Shown: positions 16,683 to 25,640, numbered from the stretch's first letter. The stretch is 60,404 nt of DNA from Mycobacterium europaeum (GCF_002102155.1 NZ_LQOU01000067.1:1-60404); one strand, 5' to 3'. The notes: a model not told the origin generated them from the sequence alone. Made by a program: numbers and translations.

Positions 16683-18155
16683 ATGCCAGAGAGCCAAACG
16701 ACGGAATACGACAAGCTTTTCATCGGCGGCAAGTGGACTGCGCCGTCGACTGACGAAGTGATCGAGGTGCACTGCCCGGCCACGGGCGAGTATGTCGGCA
16801 AGACGCCCATGGCGGCGGCCGCCGACGTCGACGCCGCGGTCGCCGCGGCCCGCGCGGCCTTCGACAACGGACCCTGGCCCACGACGCCGCCCAAGGAGCG
16901 CGCGGCCGTGATCGCCAACGCGCTCAAGCTGATGGAGGAGCGCAAGGACCACTTCACCCAGCTGCTGGCGGCCGAGACCGGCCAGCCCCCGATGGGCGTC
17001 GAGACCATGCACTGGATGAGCTCCATCGGGGCGCTGAACTTCTTCGCCGGCCCCGCCGTCGACCAGGTCAAGTGGAAAGAGATCCGCACCGGCGGCTACG
17101 GGCAGAGCATCGTCTACCGCGAGCCCATCGGCGTGGTGGGCGCGATCGTCGCGTGGAACGTGCCGCTGTTCCTGGCCGTCAACAAGCTGGGCCCGGCCCT
17201 GCTGGCCGGCTGCACCGTGGTGCTCAAACCGGCCGCCGAAACCCCCCTGAGCGCAAACGCTTTGGCCGAGGCCTTCGCCGAGGCGGGGCTGCCCGAGGGG
17301 GTGCTGTCGGTGGTGCCCGGCGGGATCGAGACCGGACAGGCGCTGACCTCCAACCCGGGCGTCGACCTCTTCTCGTTCACCGGCAGCTCGGCCGTCGGCA
17401 AGGAGATCGGCAAGCGCGCCGCCGACATGCTCAAGCCGTGCACGCTGGAACTCGGCGGCAAGTCCGCGGCCATCGTCCTCGAGGACGTCGACCTGGCGGC
17501 CGCGGTCCCGATGCTGGTGTTCTCCGGGATCATGAACACCGGGCAGGCCTGCGTGGCCCAGACCCGCATCCTGGCCCCGCGTTCGCGATACGACGAAATC
17601 GTGGATGCCGTAAGCGCTTTCGTGCAGGCCCTGCCGGTAGGCCTGCCGTCGGACCCGGCCGCCCAGATCGGTTCGCTGATCTCGGAGAAGCAACGCGCCC
17701 GGGTCGAGGGCTACATCGCCAAGGGCGTCGAGGAGGGCGCGCGGCTGGTGTGCGGCGGCGGCCGGCCCGAGGGCCTGGACAGCGGCTTCTTCGTGCAGCC
17801 GACGGTGTTCGCCGACGTCGACAACAAGATGACGATCGCCCAGGAGGAGATCTTCGGGCCCGTGCTGAGCATCATCCCCTACGACACCGAGGAGGACGCG
17901 ATCAAGATCGCCAACGACTCGGTGTACGGCCTGGCCGGCAGCGTGTGGACCGCCGACGTGGAGCGCGGCATCGCGGTGGCGGAGAAGATTCGCACGGGGA
18001 CCTACGCGATCAACTGGTATGCCTTCGATCCCTGTTGCCCCTTCGGCGGTTACAAGAACTCGGGCATCGGGCGCGAGAACGGCCCCGAAGGTGTGGAGCA
18101 CTTCACCCAGCAGAAGAGCGTGCTCATGCCCATGGGCTACACGATCGAGGGCTAG
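16683..18155 (+). CDS. NAD(P)-dependent aldehyde dehydrogenase (Rv0223c-like)
   Basis: This 490-residue aldehyde dehydrogenase is intact. It has the cofactor motif VGAIVAWNVPLFLAVNKLGP, the FTGSSAVGKEI nucleotide loop, catalytic E256 in LELGGKSAA and catalytic C290 in NTGQACVAQ. It should oxidise an aldehyde to the acid; the substrate is not known for the Rv0223c group. The gene follows the methyltransferase with a 94-bp gap that contains TAGGGT at 16620-16625, a possible -10 element, and a dispersed repeat carrying the ribosome site. A long perfect hairpin follows the stop. Confidence 0.9.
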   Translation: MPESQTTEYDKLFIGGKWTAPSTDEVIEVHCPATGEYVGKTPMAAAADVDAAVAAARAAFDNGPWPTTPPKERAAVIANALKLMEERKDHFTQLLAAETGQPPMGVETMHWMSSIGALNFFAGPAVDQVKWKEIRTGGYGQSIVYREPIGVVGAIVAWNVPLFLAVNKLGPALLAGCTVVLKPAAETPLSANALAEAFAEAGLPEGVLSVVPGGIETGQALTSNPGVDLFSFTGSSAVGKEIGKRAADMLKPCTLELGGKSAAIVLEDVDLAAAVPMLVFSGIMNTGQACVAQTRILAPRSRYDEIVDAVSAFVQALPVGLPSDPAAQIGSLISEKQRARVEGYIAKGVEEGARLVCGGGRPEGLDSGFFVQPTVFADVDNKMTIAQEEIFGPVLSIIPYDTEEDAIKIANDSVYGLAGSVWTADVERGIAVAEKIRTGTYAINWYAFDPCCPFGGYKNSGIGRENGPEGVEHFTQQKSVLMPMGYTIEG

Positions 18156-18165
18156 CGCCTAACCC

Positions 18166-18217
18166 CGAACGCGCACCCACCGCGAAAAATCAGCAGCTCG
18201 CGGTGGGTGCGCGTTCG
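18166..18217 (+). terminator. Perfect 19-bp stem, 14-nt loop after the aldehyde dehydrogenase gene
   Basis: The arms at 18166-18184 (CGAACGCGCACCCACCGCG) and 18199-18217 are exactly complementary, with an A-rich 14-nt loop. The stem starts 11 bases after the stop codon. There is no U-tract, which is common for mycobacterial intrinsic terminators. It is the only strong hairpin between this gene and the TetR locus. Confidence 0.7.
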
Positions 18218-18375
18218 GCGTTTCCGGCCACCCGGCGCCAAAGATTATGCAAAAGGGCATAGAAACCAGCTGGGTTACTAGCGCGTAAATTAAGCGACAA
18301 CGGACCGGTTTCGGACTTTCCCGTGCGTCTGAGCTTACCTAGCCAATAAAACTTGCTTACTGGACCGTTGTCTTA

Positions 18376-18391
18376 TATGCTTCTCAGCATA
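18376..18391 (+). promoter_or_regulatory. Promoter-overlapping palindrome TATGCT-N4-AGCATA
   Basis: The inverted repeat overlaps TATATG, a plausible -10 element, about 45 bp upstream of the small ORF at 18424. It is the likely autoregulatory operator of the TetR downstream. A second, longer-range inverted pair, GACAACGG at 18296-18303 and CCGTTGTC at 18365-18372, brackets the region. The stretch 18218-18423 is otherwise gene-free and noticeably A/T-richer than its surroundings. Confidence 0.5.
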
Positions 18392-18423
18392 ATCATCGGC
18401 GGCGCTCAGGCCGGGAGAGAATC

Positions 18424-18555
18424 ATGTGGATCATCGAGCTGAACATCGGCGGCTATCAATTCACCCGCGAGATGCCCGACCTCAAACGCCGGAGTTTCCG
18501 CTTCAGCCCGCGAAGCATGCACTGGCCGGTCCCCCGGCACTCACACGCTGCATGA
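18424..18555 (+). CDS. Small ORF of 43 residues upstream of tetR
   Basis: The ORF begins at an ATG preceded by GGGAGAG at good spacing. It encodes MWIIELNIGGYQFTREMPDL and a basic C-terminal half rich in Arg, His and Ser. Its TGA overlaps an in-frame ATG of the following TetR frame as ATGA (18552-18555). The ribosome site, the promoter palindrome upstream and the overlap support translation as a leader or small protein. No signal peptide, membrane span or known family is seen. It could instead be an untranslated leader of tetR. Confidence 0.5.
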   Translation: MWIIELNIGGYQFTREMPDLKRRSFRFSPRSMHWPVPRHSHAA

Positions 18556-18578
18556 CGTCAGCCACGGGAGGCACGAGA

Positions 18579-19211
18579 GTGGCGACCACGAGCGAAACAC
18601 TGCGGGACCACACCGCGACGAAGCGCGGCGGTACGCGCAAGAAAATGCTGGCCAGCGCCGCCGAGGTGATGCGTGAACGCGGCGCCGCGGGGGTGACCAT
18701 CGACGCGGTGCTCGCCCGCAGCGGCGCCCCGCGCGGCTCGGTCTACTACCACTTTCCCGACGGCCGCAATCAGATCCTGATCGAGGCGCTGCGGTATTCC
18801 GGTGACGCGCTCACCGCGATGATCGACGACGCCGCCGAGCAGGGTGCCCGGGCGTTGCTGGGCAAGTTCGTGGAGTTCTGGGAGCGCCTGCTGACCGAGG
18901 GCGGCTTCAGCGCCGGTTGCCCGGTGGTGGCCGCGGCAATCGGCTCGGACGACGACGACGCCAAGCTCTCCGCCGAGGCCGGCGCCATCCTTGGCCGCTG
19001 GTGCGCCGCGCTGACGCGGGCGTTCACCCACGACGGCTTCGACGAGCCCTGCGCCGCCTCGCTGGCGGTGACGTCGATCGCCGCCCTGGAGGGCGCCATC
19101 GTGTTGTCCCGCTCGACCGGCAGCATCGACCCGTTGCGCCAGGTCGGCGATCAGCTCGAATTCCTGATCAAGGCAAGGGAATTCGTGGTCCGCAACAAGA
19201 TCGCGGAGTGA
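18579..19211 (+). CDS. TetR/AcrR family regulator (YxaF/LmrA-like subgroup)
   Basis: This 210-residue regulator has an N-terminal helix-turn-helix (KMLASAAEVMRERGAAGVTI, then VLARSGAPRGSVYYHFPDGR). The C-terminal domain contains GCPVVAAAIGSDDDD and ALEGAIVLSRS. The GTG at 18579 is chosen because GGGAGG lies 9 bases upstream. An alternative ATG at 18552 overlaps the small ORF stop and adds nine residues. It is clearly paralogous to the TetR at 58837. It converges on a 98-residue gene with a 3-bp gap. The effector is unknown; the adjacent minus-strand fadD and echA operon is a candidate target. Confidence 0.87.
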   Translation: MATTSETLRDHTATKRGGTRKKMLASAAEVMRERGAAGVTIDAVLARSGAPRGSVYYHFPDGRNQILIEALRYSGDALTAMIDDAAEQGARALLGKFVEFWERLLTEGGFSAGCPVVAAAIGSDDDDAKLSAEAGAILGRWCAALTRAFTHDGFDEPCAASLAVTSIAALEGAIVLSRSTGSIDPLRQVGDQLEFLIKAREFVVRNKIAE

Positions 19212-19214
19212 TCC

Positions 19215-19511
19215 TCAGTCGCTGGCCGGCAGCGGCTTGACCTCTTTGAGCTGCAGCGCGGTCGCCCCCACGCTCAAGCTCCCGGCGCCCGGCTTGGTCA
19301 CCAGCACCTCGGCGCCGGTCTCGTCGACGTAGCGCTTGCCCATCACGGTGCCGTCGGCGAACGCCGGATCCGGCTCCCCCGAACGCTCTCCGCCTATCGG
19401 CACCATCGGCGCACCGCCGCAACGCAAGTCGTCGAGGCTGTCGGCGCTCCTGACGACGATCACCTGCGTGTCACACACCTGGCTGGCCAGGCGGGTTCCA
19501 TTCTTGATCAT
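19215..19511 (-). CDS. Conserved hypothetical protein, 98 residues
   Basis: This small protein starts MIKNGTRLASQVCDTQVIVV and contains a CGGAPMVPIGGERS stretch, then GTVMGKRYVDETGAEVLVTK. The pattern of two spaced cysteines (VCDT and LRCGG), glycine turns and short beta strands resembles a small metal-binding or ferredoxin-like fold; that is only an impression. The ATG at 19511 overlaps the TGA of the upstream fadD by four bases, so the two are translationally coupled and the protein may assist the ligase. I recall similar small proteins beside actinobacterial acyl-CoA synthetases, but know no function. Confidence 0.75.
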   Translation of the reverse strand: MIKNGTRLASQVCDTQVIVVRSADSLDDLRCGGAPMVPIGGERSGEPDPAFADGTVMGKRYVDETGAEVLVTKPGAGSLSVGATALQLKEVKPLPASD

Positions 19512-21013
19512 GCACGTAGCCCTTCCAGCGTCTCGATGATCTCCCGGCGAAGCACTTTGCCGGTGGGGGTCGTGGGCAGCTCGTCGCGAAACACCACCCG
19601 GTCCGGGGTTCGTGACCCGCGCAGGCTTTTTCGGACGTGCTCGCGCAATTCCTCGGGATCGGGATCGGCACCGGGCCGGGGTACCACCACCGCGACGATC
19701 GCCTGTCCCCACTGCGGATCCTCCACGCCGACCACGGCGACGTCGCGCACGTGCGGGTGCTCGACGAGGACCTCTTCGAGTTCGGCGGGCGCGATGTTCT
19801 CACCGCCGCGGATGATGGTGTCGTCGCTGCGGCCGCCGATGAACAAGTACCCGTCCTCGTCGAGCATGGCGACGTCCCTGGTGGGAAACCAACCATTCTC
19901 GTCGAGCACCGAACCGATGCCGGTGTAGCGGCCGGAGACCTGCTCGCCCCGGACGAAGAGCTCACCGGTCTGCCCGGGCCCGAGCACGTTGCCGTCTTCG
20001 TCGCGGATCTCGATCTCGATGCCGGGCACCGGCCGTCCCACCGAGGCCAGCCGCCTGGCGACTTCCGGCTCCGCGGCGGCGTGCGCCGCCCGGTGATCGT
20101 CGGGGGTCAGCACCGCGATGGTCGAGCTCGTCTCGGTCAGGCCGTAGGCGTTGACGAAGCCCACGCCGGGCAGCAGTTCCAGGGCGCGGCGGACCAGCGG
20201 CAGCCCCACCTTCGACCCGCCGTAGGCCAGGTTGCGCAGCGAGGGCAGCTCGTGGCCCTCGGCCTCCAGCGTGGCGACGATGCGGTCGAGCATGGTGGGC
20301 ACCACCGTCGCGGTGGTCACGTTCTCGGTGTTGACCAGCCGAACCCATTCCCGCGCATCGAAATTCGGCAGATAGACCATCTTGCGCCCGGCGTACAGGT
20401 TCGACAGCGCGGCGCCCACCCCGGCGATGTGATAGGGCGGCACGCAGATCAGCGCGGCGTCGCTCTCGGCGGCCGACTCGAACTCCACCGTGCCGGTGAC
20501 GTAACTGGTCAGGTTGTTGTGCGAGAGCTCGACGGCCTTGGGCTGCGACGTGGTGCCCGAGGTGAACAGCACGATCGCCACCGAGTCCGGGTCGGGGAAT
20601 TCGGCGGCGGGCTCGCTGTCGCGCGCGGCCGCGAGGAATTCGTCGGTGGTCATCAGCCGGCCGGGGGCGCCGCCGACCATGTCGCGGTAGCGGCCGTCGA
20701 CGATCACCAACGGCTCCGGCAGGCGCTCGATCAGCGCCCGGATGGCGTCGGCGGACAGCCGGTAATTGAGCGGGGTGAAGGGCAGCCCGGCCCGCGCGGC
20801 GGCAAAGATCAGCACCGGCAGCATCGCGCCGCCGGTGCCCACGTAGACCACGTGTTGGGCGTTCGTGCCCGCGATCACCCCGGCGCCACCGTCGGCGAGA
20901 TCGCTGAGCTGCTGCGTCGTCAGCCGCAGGGCGCCGGAGGAGCCCTCGGATACCACGGCCGTGCGATCGGGATTGCTCGACGCGGCCATCTCCAGCAGCA
21001 ACGAAATACTCAC
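19508..21013 (-). CDS. Fatty-acid/aryl acyl-CoA synthetase (FadD family)
   Basis: This 501-residue ANL enzyme has the P-loop VLFTSGTTSQPKAVELSHNN near residues 147-166, NAYGLTETSS, the GELFVRGEQVSGRY region and a TRDVAMLDEDGYLFIGGR hinge. The C-terminal catalytic lysine is in TPTGKVLRRE. It would form an acyl-CoA via an acyl-adenylate. The GTG at 21013 is the start. It follows echA1 by 102 bp and is coupled to the 98-residue gene, so it belongs to the minus-strand lipid operon. I do not remember an orthologue at this locus in M. tuberculosis. Confidence 0.88.
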   Translation of the reverse strand: MSISLLLEMAASSNPDRTAVVSEGSSGALRLTTQQLSDLADGGAGVIAGTNAQHVVYVGTGGAMLPVLIFAAARAGLPFTPLNYRLSADAIRALIERLPEPLVIVDGRYRDMVGGAPGRLMTTDEFLAAARDSEPAAEFPDPDSVAIVLFTSGTTSQPKAVELSHNNLTSYVTGTVEFESAAESDAALICVPPYHIAGVGAALSNLYAGRKMVYLPNFDAREWVRLVNTENVTTATVVPTMLDRIVATLEAEGHELPSLRNLAYGGSKVGLPLVRRALELLPGVGFVNAYGLTETSSTIAVLTPDDHRAAHAAAEPEVARRLASVGRPVPGIEIEIRDEDGNVLGPGQTGELFVRGEQVSGRYTGIGSVLDENGWFPTRDVAMLDEDGYLFIGGRSDDTIIRGGENIAPAELEEVLVEHPHVRDVAVVGVEDPQWGQAIVAVVVPRPGADPDPEELREHVRKSLRGSRTPDRVVFRDELPTTPTGKVLRREIIETLEGLRA

Positions 21014-21115
21014 GCTTGCACTTTCTGCGGTATCAACGCGTTACAAAGCTGACCAAAAGTGTCATGTTCGACTGTAGTTTAGATCACGCGACACCGTCGA
21101 AGCCGGGGGCCGGGC

Positions 21116-21901
21116 TCAGCTGCCCGTCCACCGCGGGAGGCGCTTCTCGGCGAAGGCGATGGCGCCCTCTTTGGCGTCGTTGGACGCGAACACCGGAGCC
21201 AGGATCTTGTTCTGCTCGGCGAACATCTCCTCGGGGCTCCAGCCGCGGGACTCGACGATGATCCGCTTGGTGGCGGCCACCGCGAGCGGCCCGTTGGCGG
21301 CGATCTTCTCGGCGAGCGCGATCGCCTCGTCGAGCGCCTTGCCGGGCTCGGCCAGCACGTTGACCAACCCCAGCTCGTGGGCGCGCTCGGCGGACAGGTT
21401 GTCGCCGGTGAGGGCGAGCTCCATGGCGATGGCCGGCGCGATGCGCTGCGGCAGCCGCAGCAGGCCGCCGCCGCCGGCGACCAGGCCGCGCTTCACCTCG
21501 GGGATCCCGAACGCGGACTCCCTGGACGCGACGATCAGGTCGGTGGCCAAGGCCAACTCGGTGCCGCCGGCCAGGGCGTAGCCCTCGACCGCCGCGATGA
21601 GCGGCTTGACCGGCGGACGCTCGGTGAAGCCCATGCCGCGGCCCTCGACGATGGGCAGCTCGCCCCGGGCGAAGGCCTTGAGGTCCATGCCCGCGCAGAA
21701 CGATCCGCCGGCCCCGGTCAGGATGCCCACCGAAAGACCCGCGTCGCCGTCGAGCCGGTCGACGGCCTCGGCCAGGCCGTTCGCCACCGCGGCGTTGACC
21801 GCGTTCTTGGCCTTCGGCCTGTTGATCGTGATGATCAGGATCCGATCCCGTTGTTCGACCAGGACTTCGGGTTCTTCGGCTGCTTCGCTCCCAGTGCTCA
21901 C
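21116..21901 (-). CDS. echA1: Enoyl-CoA hydratase EchA1
   Basis: This 261-residue crotonase matches the remembered M. tuberculosis EchA1 (Rv0222). It would hydrate trans-2-enoyl-CoA in beta-oxidation. Both catalytic glutamates are in their usual contexts: GYALAGGTELALATDLIVAS and FGIPEVKRGLVAGGGG. The oxyanion-hole motif GAGGSFCAGMDL is also present. The GTG at 21901 is chosen over the GTG at 21910 because the GGAG site is only two bases from the latter, and because the shorter form matches the family length. It lies between a WS/DGAT gene and a fadD on the same strand. Confidence 0.92.
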   Translation of the reverse strand: MSTGSEAAEEPEVLVEQRDRILIITINRPKAKNAVNAAVANGLAEAVDRLDGDAGLSVGILTGAGGSFCAGMDLKAFARGELPIVEGRGMGFTERPPVKPLIAAVEGYALAGGTELALATDLIVASRESAFGIPEVKRGLVAGGGGLLRLPQRIAPAIAMELALTGDNLSAERAHELGLVNVLAEPGKALDEAIALAEKIAANGPLAVAATKRIIVESRGWSPEEMFAEQNKILAPVFASNDAKEGAIAFAEKRLPRWTGS

Positions 21902-22009
21902 GTGCCGCACAGCTCCTTCGGGGTCGGGGTGGCTGTTGTCCGACCGATGGTAGCGGTCGGCCAGAATGCGATTAACGTCAGGCGAGAGTGCCGTTTTCCT
22001 CCGCGCGGC

Positions 22010-23419
22010 TCAGGCCGGCGCCATCGCGGCTTCGACGACAGTCAGCTCCTCGGAAAGACCTGCGGCCCTGCGTATTTCGACAAAGTCGGCGACCATGGCC
22101 TCGGTCACCTCATGTGGGTCCTTGAGCGTGGCGCCGTCGGAGAGTACCGAGATGTTGAGCTGATCGACGTAACTCCACACCGTGATGTTGAGGCCGCTGC
22201 CTGCGGTCAGCGGGCCCACCGAATAGATCTCGGTGACCAGGGCCCCGCCGACGCGGCCGCGTTCCCGTGGACCCGGAACGTTGGAGATGTTCAGGTTGAG
22301 GATCTTGTTGTGGCCGTCGCGCCCGGACGCCCACCGGAAGAAGGCCTGGGTGGGCGCGGGCGGCATGTAGGCCGCCCACCGGCTGACCAGTTCCGGCCCC
22401 ATCAGCTGGTTGCTCTCCTTGGCGGCGATGGCGTTCTCGTGGCTGCACCGCACCCGCTCCAGCGGGTCGTCGGAATCGGTCGGCAGGCCCACCAGGACGC
22501 CGGTGAAGCGGTTGCCGGAGATCCGCTCGGGCGAGAAGTCGAAACTCATCGGCACCGATGCCAGCAGCGGTTCGGCCTTGCCGTCGTAGCGCAGCAGCAG
22601 GGTGCGCAGAGCGCCGGCCGACATGGCCAGCACCATGTCGTTGATGGTCGCGCCGAGCCGCTTGCCGGTCTCCTTGACGTCGGCCAGCGCCAACGTGGCG
22701 GTGGCGAACCGGCGTTCGGGCGTGATCTTGTGGTTCATGAACGTCGGCGGCGGCTCGAACGGCCGGGTCAGCTCGGGCGAGAGCTTGCGCGAGCTGCGCC
22801 GCACCCGGCCCAGGCCCTCGACCGTGTAGCGGATCGTGTGCGGGATCCGGCCGACATGGCGCAGGTGATCGGCGAAGGCCGAACTCATCAACTCCCGCGT
22901 GGTGGGCGCCGGGTCGCACAGGTACGGGCCACCCTCGGGCCCCGGCTGCAGGTCCATGCCGCGGGCCATCAGGTTGGCCGAGGCGACGCCGTCGGCCAGC
23001 GCGTGGTGGATCTTGCCGACCACCGCGATCCGGTTGTTGGCCAGGCCCTCGATGAAGTACATCTCCCACAGCGGGCGGCTGCGGTCCAGCGGTGCGCAGG
23101 CGATGCGGCCGATCGCCTCGTCCAGCTCGCGCCGGCCGCCCGGTGCGGGCAGCCGCCACGGCCGGATGTGGTAGTCCAGGTCGAGATCGCAGTGCTCCCG
23201 CCACATCGGATGGTGAAACTTGAACGGGATCTCGACCAGCTGGTAGCAGAACGGCTCGAGCTTGTTCAGCCGGCCGCGGATGACTTCGCGGAACGCGCCG
23301 ACGTCCAAGCCACGCCGATCGGAATCGAGTTCGATCACAGCGGCTTTGATCGTGTGCATGTGCACGTTCGGCGTTTCGCTGTACAACAGGACCGCGTCCC
23401 ACCCGCTCAGCCGTTTCAC
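22010..23419 (-). CDS. Wax ester synthase/diacylglycerol acyltransferase (Rv0221-like)
   Basis: This 469-residue WS/DGAT enzyme would esterify diacylglycerol or an alcohol with an acyl-CoA to make triacylglycerol or wax ester. The HHxxxDG active-site motif is HHALADG at residues 138-144. The family C-terminal signature NISNVPGPRE is present. Length is normal. The start is the GTG at 23419. It is 44 bp downstream of lipC, so one operon couples an esterase with a storage-lipid synthase. Peripheral membrane or lipid-droplet association is typical of the family. Confidence 0.92.
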   Translation of the reverse strand: MKRLSGWDAVLLYSETPNVHMHTIKAAVIELDSDRRGLDVGAFREVIRGRLNKLEPFCYQLVEIPFKFHHPMWREHCDLDLDYHIRPWRLPAPGGRRELDEAIGRIACAPLDRSRPLWEMYFIEGLANNRIAVVGKIHHALADGVASANLMARGMDLQPGPEGGPYLCDPAPTTRELMSSAFADHLRHVGRIPHTIRYTVEGLGRVRRSSRKLSPELTRPFEPPPTFMNHKITPERRFATATLALADVKETGKRLGATINDMVLAMSAGALRTLLLRYDGKAEPLLASVPMSFDFSPERISGNRFTGVLVGLPTDSDDPLERVRCSHENAIAAKESNQLMGPELVSRWAAYMPPAPTQAFFRWASGRDGHNKILNLNISNVPGPRERGRVGGALVTEIYSVGPLTAGSGLNITVWSYVDQLNISVLSDGATLKDPHEVTEAMVADFVEIRRAAGLSEELTVVEAAMAPA

Positions 23420-23463
23420 CGCTGCCCCTTACCCATAAAGGGACCATACTCAGCGGCGGCTGC

Positions 23464-24642
23464 TCAGATAACCTCTTTTGCCGCGTTTGTCTTGGTGCGA
23501 TACACCTGGTTGAGGAACAGCGAAGTCGCGTGCGCGGCAGCGCCCGCCCGCTCGCCGTCGATGAGGTCGTAGCCGTGGCCCGCGCCGGGCAGCTCCAGGT
23601 AGCCCACCATCGAATGCGAGACCGCCCGCATCCGGTCGACGAAGCTGCGTGCCTGCTCGACGGGGATGACGCTGTCCCTGCTGCCGTGAATCACCAAGAA
23701 CGGCGGCGCATTTCGGTGCACGCGTGCCATCGGCGACGCGGCGCGGAACACCTCGGGGTGGCGGGCGATCCGGCGCTTGACCACCACCCGCTCCAGGAAC
23801 TCGACGAACCGGTCGCGCTCGGGCGTCGAGCGGTCCTCCCAGTCGTAGCGGCCGTAGATGCCGACCACCGCGTCCACCGAAGTGTTGGCGCCCTCCGGCA
23901 GCTTCGCCTGATACTGCGGGTCGTCGGGGGTGAGGCCGGCCAGTGCCGACAGGTGACCGCCGGCCGAACAACCCGCCACCGCGACGAAATCGCGGTCGCC
24001 GCCGAACTTGTCGACGTTGGCGCGAGCCCAGGCGATGGCGGTCTTGACGTCGATGATGTGCCGCGGCCAGCGGTGGTGCGGGGCGACGCGGTAGTCGATC
24101 GCCAGGCAGACCCAGCCCTGCTCGGCCAGGCGGGACATCAGGGCGGAGCCCTGGCCCATGGCCTTGCCGTGCACCCAGGCGCCGCCCGGGACGAAGATCA
24201 GCACCGGCGCGGGTTGCGCGGGCAGGTCCTTGCGGCGCCAGACGTCGAGCACCTGCGCGGGGTGGTCCCCGTAGTGGACGGCGCGCCGGTGCAGGTACCG
24301 GCGCTGGCGCATCGCATCCCAGATCGGCGGCGTCCGCAGCGCCGCGGGCCACTCCAGCTCGAGCTCCGCGGCCGACACGATCCCGCGCAGCGCGGCGATG
24401 GACACGTCTTGTGCGCTCAATCCGTCGGGCAGGCGGGCGTCGTCGTCCGGCGAGCGTCGGGGCTTGGTCAGACCGGAGAAGAACTCGGGGGCGTGCCGGG
24501 CGCCCCAGATGCCCATCGCGGTGAGGCCGCCCAGTGGCTCGAGGTGCTTGCCGACCACCGGCAGCGAAGCGCCCGCGGCACTCAAGGCCAGCGCGTAGTC
24601 GCCGGGACGCGCCCGCAGCAACCATTTCGCGCACGATGTCAT
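23464..24642 (-). CDS. lipC: Alpha/beta-hydrolase, esterase LipC
   Basis: This 392-residue esterase carries the nucleophile motif GCSAGGH with the serine at residue 226. The oxyanion-hole segment is VPGGAWVHG near residues 151-159. The acid lies in GSRDSVIP and the histidine in GAGHGYDL. It corresponds to M. tuberculosis LipC (Rv0220), reported as a cell-surface esterase. The N-terminal 130 residues before the hydrolase core are family-specific and hydrophobic enough for membrane contact. It precedes the WS/DGAT gene by 44 bp. Confidence 0.9.
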   Translation of the reverse strand: MTSCAKWLLRARPGDYALALSAAGASLPVVGKHLEPLGGLTAMGIWGARHAPEFFSGLTKPRRSPDDDARLPDGLSAQDVSIAALRGIVSAAELELEWPAALRTPPIWDAMRQRRYLHRRAVHYGDHPAQVLDVWRRKDLPAQPAPVLIFVPGGAWVHGKAMGQGSALMSRLAEQGWVCLAIDYRVAPHHRWPRHIIDVKTAIAWARANVDKFGGDRDFVAVAGCSAGGHLSALAGLTPDDPQYQAKLPEGANTSVDAVVGIYGRYDWEDRSTPERDRFVEFLERVVVKRRIARHPEVFRAASPMARVHRNAPPFLVIHGSRDSVIPVEQARSFVDRMRAVSHSMVGYLELPGAGHGYDLIDGERAGAAAHATSLFLNQVYRTKTNAAKEVI

Positions 24643-24750
24643 AGCCGGCCTCCTTGCCGTGGTGTGAGGGCAGCGTACCCCCGCCCCCCGCTCCGAAACG
24701 GGCGTTTGTGTTCGCGCCGCGTCAGCCGTCGGCGGCGCGGCGCGACCCGC

Positions 24751-25407
24751 TCAGATCGCCGCCAGGCACGCGATCACCCGGCCGCCGATCAGCCGGACAC
24801 CGGTCAGCGTCAGACCGACCTGCGCGGCCAGCGCGGCGGCACTGTCGACGCCGACGGACGCCCACCGGAACCAGGGTCCGACCTCGCAGGCGGACTCCAG
24901 CCGGACCCAGCGGGAACGGATGCCGATGTTCTCGGCGTCGAATTCGGCCACGCACCGCCCGCCCCGCGCCAGCAACTCGGCGGCCCGCCCCAGGATGCGG
25001 CGCGGGTCGCCGCCCAGGCCGACGTTGCCGTCGACCAGCAACACCGTCTGCCACAGACCCATCGCGGGCAGCGGGTCGAACACGTCGCCGAGCAGGACCG
25101 GAGCGCCGCCGCGCCCCGCCAACCGAATCGCGGTCACGGACCGATCGATGCCCAGGGCCGGTACACCCCGCTGAATCAGCCGGGCCACCAGCCGGCCCGG
25201 CCCACACCCCAATTCGATCGTCGGCCCGGTGCACATCCGCGTGACGGCTTCGTCGAAGTCCTCGTCGAAGGCGTCACCGGGACATCCGTCCCCGGGACTT
25301 CGCACGCCCAACCAGCGGTGCGCCGGTAGCGGCCGCAACTCGCCGTCGTCGTGGCGAATCCAACATCGCTCGCCGCCCAGCGCCCGATCGTAAAGATGCC
25401 CCAGCAT
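24751..25407 (-). CDS. Class I SAM-dependent methyltransferase
   Basis: This 218-residue protein has motif I TIELGCGPGRLVARL near residues 62-76, the acidic post-motif LGIDRSVTAIRLAG and a glycine-rich late motif ELLARGGRCVAEFDAENIG. The N-terminus (MLGHLYDRALGGERCWIRHD) is characteristic of an actinobacterial group often found with molybdopterin oxidoreductases and glycosyltransferases (memory). Here lipC follows at 108 bp on the same strand. The ATG at 25407 has a GAGGGACG site. The 233 bp upstream, to lipW, hold no gene I can support. Confidence 0.82.
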   Translation of the reverse strand: MLGHLYDRALGGERCWIRHDDGELRPLPAHRWLGVRSPGDGCPGDAFDEDFDEAVTRMCTGPTIELGCGPGRLVARLIQRGVPALGIDRSVTAIRLAGRGGAPVLLGDVFDPLPAMGLWQTVLLVDGNVGLGGDPRRILGRAAELLARGGRCVAEFDAENIGIRSRWVRLESACEVGPWFRWASVGVDSAAALAAQVGLTLTGVRLIGGRVIACLAAI

Positions 25408-25640
25408 TCACGTCCCTCGCGTCCTGCCCACCGGGCGGCCCAACGCGCGGTCCCGGTAGGGGACGTTGCGACGCCGAACCAGCAACAGCTTGCACGCTAA
25501 CGCATGCCGTGCTCGCCAGCATTGCACCGATACCCCGATCTTCGTTCGGCTAATCCACCGCCATTGGTGCACGCACGCGGCGGCGCAACGGTTCAGTCGC
25601 CGCCCGTGTCCGCCGGTGCGGTGTCGGTGATACTGATGCG

